Assembly: GCA_044227705.1 (NCBI GenBank)
Contig: JBGAWE010000215.1
Span: forward strand, 1 to 7,922
Source of the DNA: JANOQP01 sp044227705
Lineage (GTDB): Bacteria > Bacteroidota > Bacteroidia > Chitinophagales > Saprospiraceae
DNA length: 7,922 bases
Reading direction: 5' to 3'
Shown: positions 5,201-7,922 of the stretch, piece after piece
Layout of the letters: the number at the start of each line of letters is the position of its first letter
Position numbering within the stretch: the stretch's first letter is position 1
Program-made: the position numbers and the translations under genes
Notes under the pieces: model-generated
What the model was told of the DNA's origin: nothing
What the model saw: the letters and a program-made list of their open reading frames with translations, nothing else
The model's database searches: none

Positions 5201-7922
5201 AAGGTCCAGCCCTGGATCTCTATTCCGGAATTCGCTACATCTCGGCAGATGGCGGATCAGGGCAGTACAACATAACGGCACCGACCCAGGTGCCGGCTAA
5301 TACCTGGAGCCATATTGCTGTTACGATTGATGTTGCCAACTTGGTTGGGAAAATCTATTACAACGGCACCTTGGTGAAAACACAGGCACTGTCTGGAGAT
5401 GTGGCTGCAAACCCGGCCTACAATCTGCTGTTGGGCGCAACGGATGGGGCCGGATCGGTGACAAATTTCTTGGATGGTAAACTGGATGAATTCCGGGTGT
5501 GGAATCGGGCGCTTTGCCAAAATGAAATACAGGCCCAGATGAACTGTGAACTGACAGGAAGCGAGAGTGGGCTTATGATTTACTACAACTTCAACCAGGG
5601 TATTGCCGGCGGTAACAACAGCGGACTCAATACGGTCAACGATGTGGCTACCGGTAGCGGTCATGGCGGTACCAACGATGGTACCCTCACTAATTTCGCC
5701 CTCTCTGGCAGCAGTTCTAACTGGGCCGCACCCGGCGGCGTGACCACGGGTACAAGCTGTCCGGCAGTCACAACCCCTGAAATCAACTTGCAAGGCAATG
5801 CGACTGATATCACCGATGGCTCCCTGACTCCCTCGACGACGGACTGGACGGACTTCGGCTCGGCCAATTTCAGCCGCGTTTTCACCATTCAAAATTCGGG
5901 AACGGCCGTGCTGAACATTTCTGGCATCACCCTGACCGGTGCCAATCAGGGCGATTTCAGCATCGCACCGGGCGCACCGGCGACGGTCGCGGCGAACGGC
6001 GGCTCGGCCACTTTCACCGTCAATTTCAACCCCTCGGCGACGGGCGCGCGGACGGCCACCGTCCACGTCAACAACGACGACTGCAGCGAGGCGGACTACG
6101 ATTTCGCCATCTCGGCAACGGCGGTGGCGGCCAAGGCCCTTGCCTTCGACGGCGCGGACGACTACCTCACCTTCCCGACGACCGGGCTTTCGGCGACGGC
6201 GGGCACCATCTCTTTTTGGGTGAACGCAGCGGCCTCGCAGCCCAACAACTCCTCGATGCTGGCCGAAACGGGCAGCGAGAACACCGCCATCTTCCTTTGG
6301 AGCAACGGTTCGCAAATCTATTTCCGCGCCGGCGGGGTGGGCAGCCAGACCTCCGCCATTCCGTTCACGGGCGGCAGTTGGAAGCACATTGCCATGACTT
6401 GGTCGGGCGTCGGGCAGACGGCAAAATGCTATGTCGACGGCGTGCAAGTGGGCACCTTCACTCAAACGGGCACGGCGGGCTTCGGCGGGACGGGGTACCT
6501 GGGCCGCAGCTCGCTCTACGCGAACGGCACGGCCAACCTGTTGGGGAGCATGGACGACATCCGTTTTTGGAACCGTGCCCTTTGCGCAACCGAGATTTCA
6601 CAGTTGATGAACTGCGAAGTGGCGGCCGCGACGGACAACCTTCAGGTCTATTTCAAGTGCAACCAGGGCTACGCGGGTGCCAACAACGCGGCCGTCACCG
6701 AGCTGATGGACGACGCAACCTCGATCGGCGGGGCCAACAACGGCAGCTTTTTCAATTTCGCGCTCACCGGCAGCTCGTCGAACTTCGTCGCGCCGGGTGG
6801 CGTGACGGGCGGGGCCTGTTCGCCGACATTGCCCGAAATCGACATTCAGGGCAACTCGAACCCCGTCGCCGACGGCTCGACCACGCCCTCGACGACGAAC
6901 TGGACGGACTTCGGCTCGACCAATTTCAGCCGGACGTTCACCATTTACAATTCGGGCAGCGTCGTGCTGAACATTTCCGGCATCACTTTGACGGGGACGA
7001 ATTCGGGCGATTTCAACATCGCACCGGGCGCACCGGCGACGGTCGCGGCGAACGGCGGTTCGGCCACCTTCACCGTCAATTTCAACCCGATGGGGGCAGG
7101 CGCACGGGCGGCTGTCGTCCATGTCAACAACGACGACTGCGACGAAGCGGACTACGATTTTGCCATCTCGGCGACGGGTGTGGCGGCGAAGGCTCTCCAC
7201 TTCGACGGAGTGGACGATTATGTGAGCATCCCGCACAATGCGGCACTCAACGCCACGACCTTGACGGCGGAATGCTGGTTCAAGACCACGGCAACGCCCA
7301 GCTATGCGGGCATCATCAACAAATACGTCGCTTCGAGCGGCGACGGCTGGATGCTTTATCAGAGCGGCAGCAATTTGCTCGCCTGGATGTACACCCAGCC
7401 GGGGTCGATATCCTGCTCCTTCTCGTCGAGCGGCGTCAACGTGGCCGATGGCAATTGGCACCACGTCGCTGCCACCTTCGACGCAACCGGCGGCAAAATC
7501 TACATTGACGGCACCTTGCGCGGTAGCGGCACGTGGGGCGGGACGCCGGGCACCATCACCACGACGGCACCCGTCTCGTTGGGCTGGTACAACGGCGCAA
7601 CCCCGCCCACCGGCTCCTATTTCCAGGGAAGCCTCGACGAGGTGAGAATCTGGAACTATGCTCGGCCGCAGAGCGAAATCCAGGCGACGATGAACACGGA
7701 GATTGCCTCCATGCCGCCCTGCATGTTGGCCTATTACAAGCTCAACTCGGGCTTTGTCAATGCCAACAACACGGGCCTCACGACCGCCGTCGACGCGGCA
7801 AACTCCAATGCCGACGACGGGGCGCTGAATAATTTCGCGCTCACTGGCGCGACGAGCAACTGGGTCGCCGGGAGCGGAATTGCGGAGACGGCCTCGACCT
7901 ATTCGCCCTCGTCTGAAATCAA
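1..7922 (+). CDS. Giant multidomain secreted/surface protein, internal fragment (beta-helix, ASH and LamG repeats)
   Basis: Reading frame 1 is open over the whole window: I translated every codon and found no stop in 2640 codons. Both ends are missing. The first in-frame ATG (229-231) lies inside a repeat unit and is not a credible start. Domain order is beta-helix A (1-741), an autotransporter-like beta-strand domain (about 774-981), ASH1 (985-1102), beta-helix B of the anchor-Q type (1103-1553), then ASH2-LamG1, ASH3-LamG2, ASH4-LamG3 and the first residues of a likely ASH5. The protein is rich in Gly, Asn, Thr and Ser and poor in Lys, with no transmembrane segment, as usual for large extracellular bacterial proteins. 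ASH and LamG domains are known as structural and carbohydrate- or protein-binding modules, so an adhesin or matrix role is the best inference; no enzyme active site was recognised. The signal peptide and any C-terminal sorting domain lie outside. Coding status is very sure; function is not. Confidence 0.95.
2140..2283 (+). other. End cap of beta-helix A (NNYWGSPAGP motif)
   Basis: The motif NNYWGSPAGP lies at residues 732-741 (bases 2194-2223). Closely similar N-N-W/Y-W-G-x-P-x-G-P motifs commonly sit at the last coils of bacterial right-handed beta-helix domains, so this marks the C-terminal end of helix A. It is followed by a Gly/Ser/Asn-rich linker and STSPF-like residues (TTSPF at about 755-759) before the next domain. 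Confidence 0.75.
2320..2943 (+). other. Autotransporter-like beta-strand domain (GNWSDAANWD ... APGGSPG)
   Basis: Residues about 774-981. The domain opens with YTFTGSGNWSDAANWD (776-791), the signature start of beta-strand domains found in autotransporter passengers and in many large secreted proteins of Planctomycetes, Bacteroidota and PEP-CTERM species. Short strand repeats follow (TNNGTFTNNGML), then IIAPGGSPG (873-881), a region with HDQIQVTSGAATLSGTLDL, and a closing segment with TILTAPGGVTGTFSTI. This order (G-x-APG-x-SPG, D-x-hhVxGxAxLxGTL, then VTGTF) is the typical C-terminal half of such passenger-like domains. No translocating beta-barrel is seen nearby, so this is a strand domain in a modular protein and not evidence of an autotransporter. 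It joins beta-helix A to ASH1 and may act as a rigid connector. Confidence 0.75.
2953..3306 (+). other. ASH domain 1 (choice-of-anchor D type, Ig-like)
   Basis: Residues 985-1102 begin PEIDVQGNS and contain TDFGNVAVNGSLVRTFTI, then FTVTFSPTAGVQNATI and NNNDCDEGTYDFAVTGNG. This is the standard layout of the ASH (ASPM-SPD-2-Hydin) beta-sandwich in bacterial surface proteins: a TDFG strand, a FTIxNTG strand, an FTVxFxP strand and a terminal NNDCxExxYDF strand. Its single cysteine is Cys1088 in the DCDE motif. The second helix domain follows directly from Cys1103. ASH1 is closest in wording to ASH2 (both have SLVRTFT and DLTVxSIT), while ASH3 and ASH4 form a second pair. No enzymatic role is expected; such domains act as spacers or interaction modules. 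Confidence 0.85.
3307..4659 (+). other. Beta-helix B, choice-of-anchor Q type
   Basis: Residues 1103-1553. The N-terminal part reads TWYVDAAAASGGNGASWGCA, FQNLQDAI, IWVKAGTYKP, KTFYLKNGVKIYGGFNGTE, then RDWVANVTTLSGDFNGDD and ENAYHVAITV; this is the classic opening of anchor-Q/DUF1565-like right-handed beta-helices. The middle holds seven GGGLYN-like coils (1264-1442). The end reads DLEGNARPFAGGFDMGAYE (1535-1553), the usual closing motif of the family. The domain therefore appears complete, about 450 residues long. It resembles the repeat style of chlamydial polymorphic outer-membrane proteins (GGA and FxxN motifs) only in pattern. Role is inferred to be structural or adhesive. Bases roughly 3660-4140 are clearly poorer in GC than the rest of the gene. 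Confidence 0.85.
3790..4326 (+). repeat. Seven GGG(L/M)YN coils of 26-29 residues
   Basis: Within beta-helix B a Gly-rich turn recurs at residues 1264 (GGGLYN), 1293 (GGGMYN), 1319 (GAGAFN), 1345 (GGGMAN), 1373 (GGGFNI), 1401 (GGGLYN) and 1427 (GGGLAF). Spacings are 29, 26, 26, 28, 28 and 26 residues, matching one coil of a parallel beta-helix each. Each coil ends with an N-C-T-F-like strand (KNCTF, TSCFF, TNCTF, TGCVF, TNCLL, TNCTV, TNCLV) that places one cysteine per coil. The copies differ strongly at DNA level, so they are old repeats held by structure rather than recent duplications. Confidence 0.85.
4675..5028 (+). other. ASH domain 2
   Basis: Residues 1559-1676, from SEVDVKGNSVSIPDGSTTPS through HTDFGDVTVGGSLVRTFTV and FTVTFSPTATGVQ to NNTDCSEAVYDFVVTGTGV. 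All strand motifs of the ASH fold are present and the only cysteine is Cys1662 in DCSE. It follows the DMGAYE end of beta-helix B after five residues and opens the composite array. The TDCSE strand has one Thr where the other copies have Asn or Asp, the only visible oddity. Confidence 0.85.
5029..5772 (+). other. LamG domain 1 with C-terminal extension, AT-richer than its surroundings
   Basis: Residues 1677-1924. A concanavalin-A-like LamG jelly-roll is recognised by ALSLDGSNDYVNLG, FTIETWVNA, NTWSHIAVTID, GKIYYNGTLV, NLLLGATDGAG, and LDGKLDEFRVWNRALCQNEI. The extension starts at GLMIYYNFNQGIAGGNNSG (1857-1875) and ends NFALSGSSSNWAAPGGV (1898-1914). LamG domains bind sugars or proteins, often with calcium; the ligand cannot be told from this sequence. 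The codon use differs from the rest of the gene: counted GC is 27 of 60 in bases 5041-5100 and 25 of 60 in 5101-5160, against 43 of 60 in the matching start of LamG 2 (6121-6180). The frame is intact, so this looks like a domain of different origin or a hotspot of replacement. Confidence 0.85.
5773..6126 (+). other. ASH domain 3
   Basis: Residues 1925-2042, from TPEINLQGNATDITDGS through WTDFGSANFSRVFTI, a FTVNFNPSATGAR strand and NNDDCSEADYDFAISATAV. It returns abruptly to the GC-rich codon use of the gene after the AT-richer LamG 1. It is very close to ASH 4 in protein and DNA and differs from ASH 1 and 2 by WTDFG in place of HTDFG and by FSR in place of SLVR. Its only internal cysteine is Cys2028; another, Cys1920, lies just upstream in the linker. 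Confidence 0.85.
6127..6828 (+). other. LamG domain 2 with C-terminal extension
   Basis: Residues 2043-2276. LamG motifs are ALAFDGADDYLTF, TISFWVNA, SWKHIAMTWSGVGQTAKCYV, DGVQVGTF, GYLGRSS, and LLGSMDDIRFWNRALCATEI. The extension begins at LQVYFKCNQGYAGANNA and ends NFALTGSSSNFVAPGGV (2252-2268). Cysteines at 2195 and 2205 match the spacing seen in LamG 1 (1839 and 1849). GC content is high, like most of the gene. Sugar or protein binding is known for the fold; the specific ligand is unknown. Confidence 0.85.
6829..7182 (+). other. ASH domain 4
   Basis: Residues 2277-2394, from LPEIDIQGNSNPVADGSTTP through WTDFGSTNFSRTFTI and FTVNFNPMGAGAR to NNDDCDEADYDFAISATGV. Offset from ASH 3 is exactly 352 residues with no indel between the two copies over the domain. 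The only internal cysteine is Cys2380, with Cys2273 just upstream in the linker. It is followed without linker by LamG 3. Confidence 0.85.
7183..7899 (+). other. LamG domain 3 with C-terminal extension
   Basis: Residues 2395-2633. LamG motifs are ALHFDGVDDYVSIP, LTAECWFKT, NWHHVAATFDATGGKIYIDG, VSLGWYNG and FQGSLDEVRIWNYARPQSEI. The extension has MLAYYKLNSGFVNANNTGL and NFALTGATSNWVAGSG (2611-2626). The two cysteines found in LamG 1 and LamG 2 after the RxWN strand are replaced by Pro2556 and Thr2566, and other cysteines appear elsewhere (2425, 2472, 2574). This copy therefore comes from a different LamG subgroup than the first two. Confidence 0.85.
7909..7922 (+). other. Probable start of a fifth ASH domain, cut by the window end
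   Basis: The last complete residues, SSEI at 2637-2640, align with the opening of the other ASH domains (SEVDV, PEIDV, PEINL, PEIDI) at the spacing expected for the next unit. Only four residues are visible, so this rests on the repeat period more than on sequence. Confidence 0.55.

Larger units (their letters stand above)
4675..7922 (+). repeat. Composite ASH + LamG module array (three full units and a fourth beginning)
   Basis: Units start at residues 1559, 1925, 2277 and about 2637, giving periods of 366, 352 and about 360 residues. Each unit is an ASH domain of about 118 residues followed directly by a LamG domain with a C-terminal extension of about 60 residues ending in NFAL(S/T)GxxSN(W/F). 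The window ends with PSSEI, which matches the TSEVD/TPEIN/LPEID start of the earlier ASH domains, so a fourth unit is predicted to begin at about base 7909. Units 2 and 3 are most alike: bases 5961-6002 and 7017-7058 are identical (42 bases, offset 1056). The array shows growth by duplication of the pair as a block. Confidence 0.88.

Noticed and set aside
5257..6465. Minus-strand open frame of 402 codons.
   Set aside because: It lies antisense to clearly recognised LamG and ASH domains. Its product is Arg/Ala/Gly/Val-rich with no recognisable domain, as expected opposite GC-rich codons.
5257..7464. Two minus-strand products (from 5257-6465 and 6598-7464) share similar segments, which might suggest a real antisense family.
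   Set aside because: The similarity is fully explained by the repeated ASH/LamG DNA on the plus strand; both copies simply mirror it.
6216..7508. Plus-strand open frame of 430 codons in another frame.
   Set aside because: It overlaps LamG 2, ASH 4 and LamG 3 out of frame. The product is rich in Arg, Gln, Gly and His with no domain; it is a shadow of the main frame.

Overview
The window is one uninterrupted protein-coding stretch. Frame 1 of the plus strand has no stop codon from base 1 to base 7922 (2640 complete codons plus two bases). It carries neither the start nor the end of the gene, so the window is an internal slice of a giant repetitive secreted or cell-surface protein. No second gene, RNA gene, mobile element, promoter or terminator can be supported.

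Layout by residue of the visible slice: 1-741, a right-handed parallel beta-helix made of tandem units of about 126-128 residues, ending in an NNYWGSPAGP motif; about 774-981, a beta-strand domain like those in autotransporters and other large secreted bacterial proteins (GNWSDAANWD, then APGGSPG); 985-1102, an ASH-type Ig-like domain (the 'choice-of-anchor D' type); 1103-1553, a second and different beta-helix of the 'choice-of-anchor Q' type, with seven GGGLYN-like coils and a terminal DMGAYE; 1559-2636, three copies of a composite ASH + LamG module of about 352-366 residues. The last four residues look like the start of another ASH domain, so the array probably continues past the window.

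The organism is probably a GC-rich member of the Bacteroidota (Saprospiraceae-like), judged from the combination of ASH, LamG with its C-terminal 'NFALTGxxSNW' extension, and anchor-Q beta-helix domains. This is inference from domain style; Planctomycetes or other phyla with similar giant proteins remain possible. No export signal or sorting domain lies in the window, so secretion and any type IX sorting are inferred.

The domains suggest a long rod (beta-helices) joined to a flexible Ig-like/lectin-like string (ASH-LamG), as expected for an adhesin or matrix protein that may bind glycans. No catalytic residues were recognised. The main points of interest are the cysteine/asparagine ladders in the two beta-helices, the composite module array, and sharp local drops in GC within one LamG domain and one stretch of the second helix. 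I did not find a multi-gene system here.
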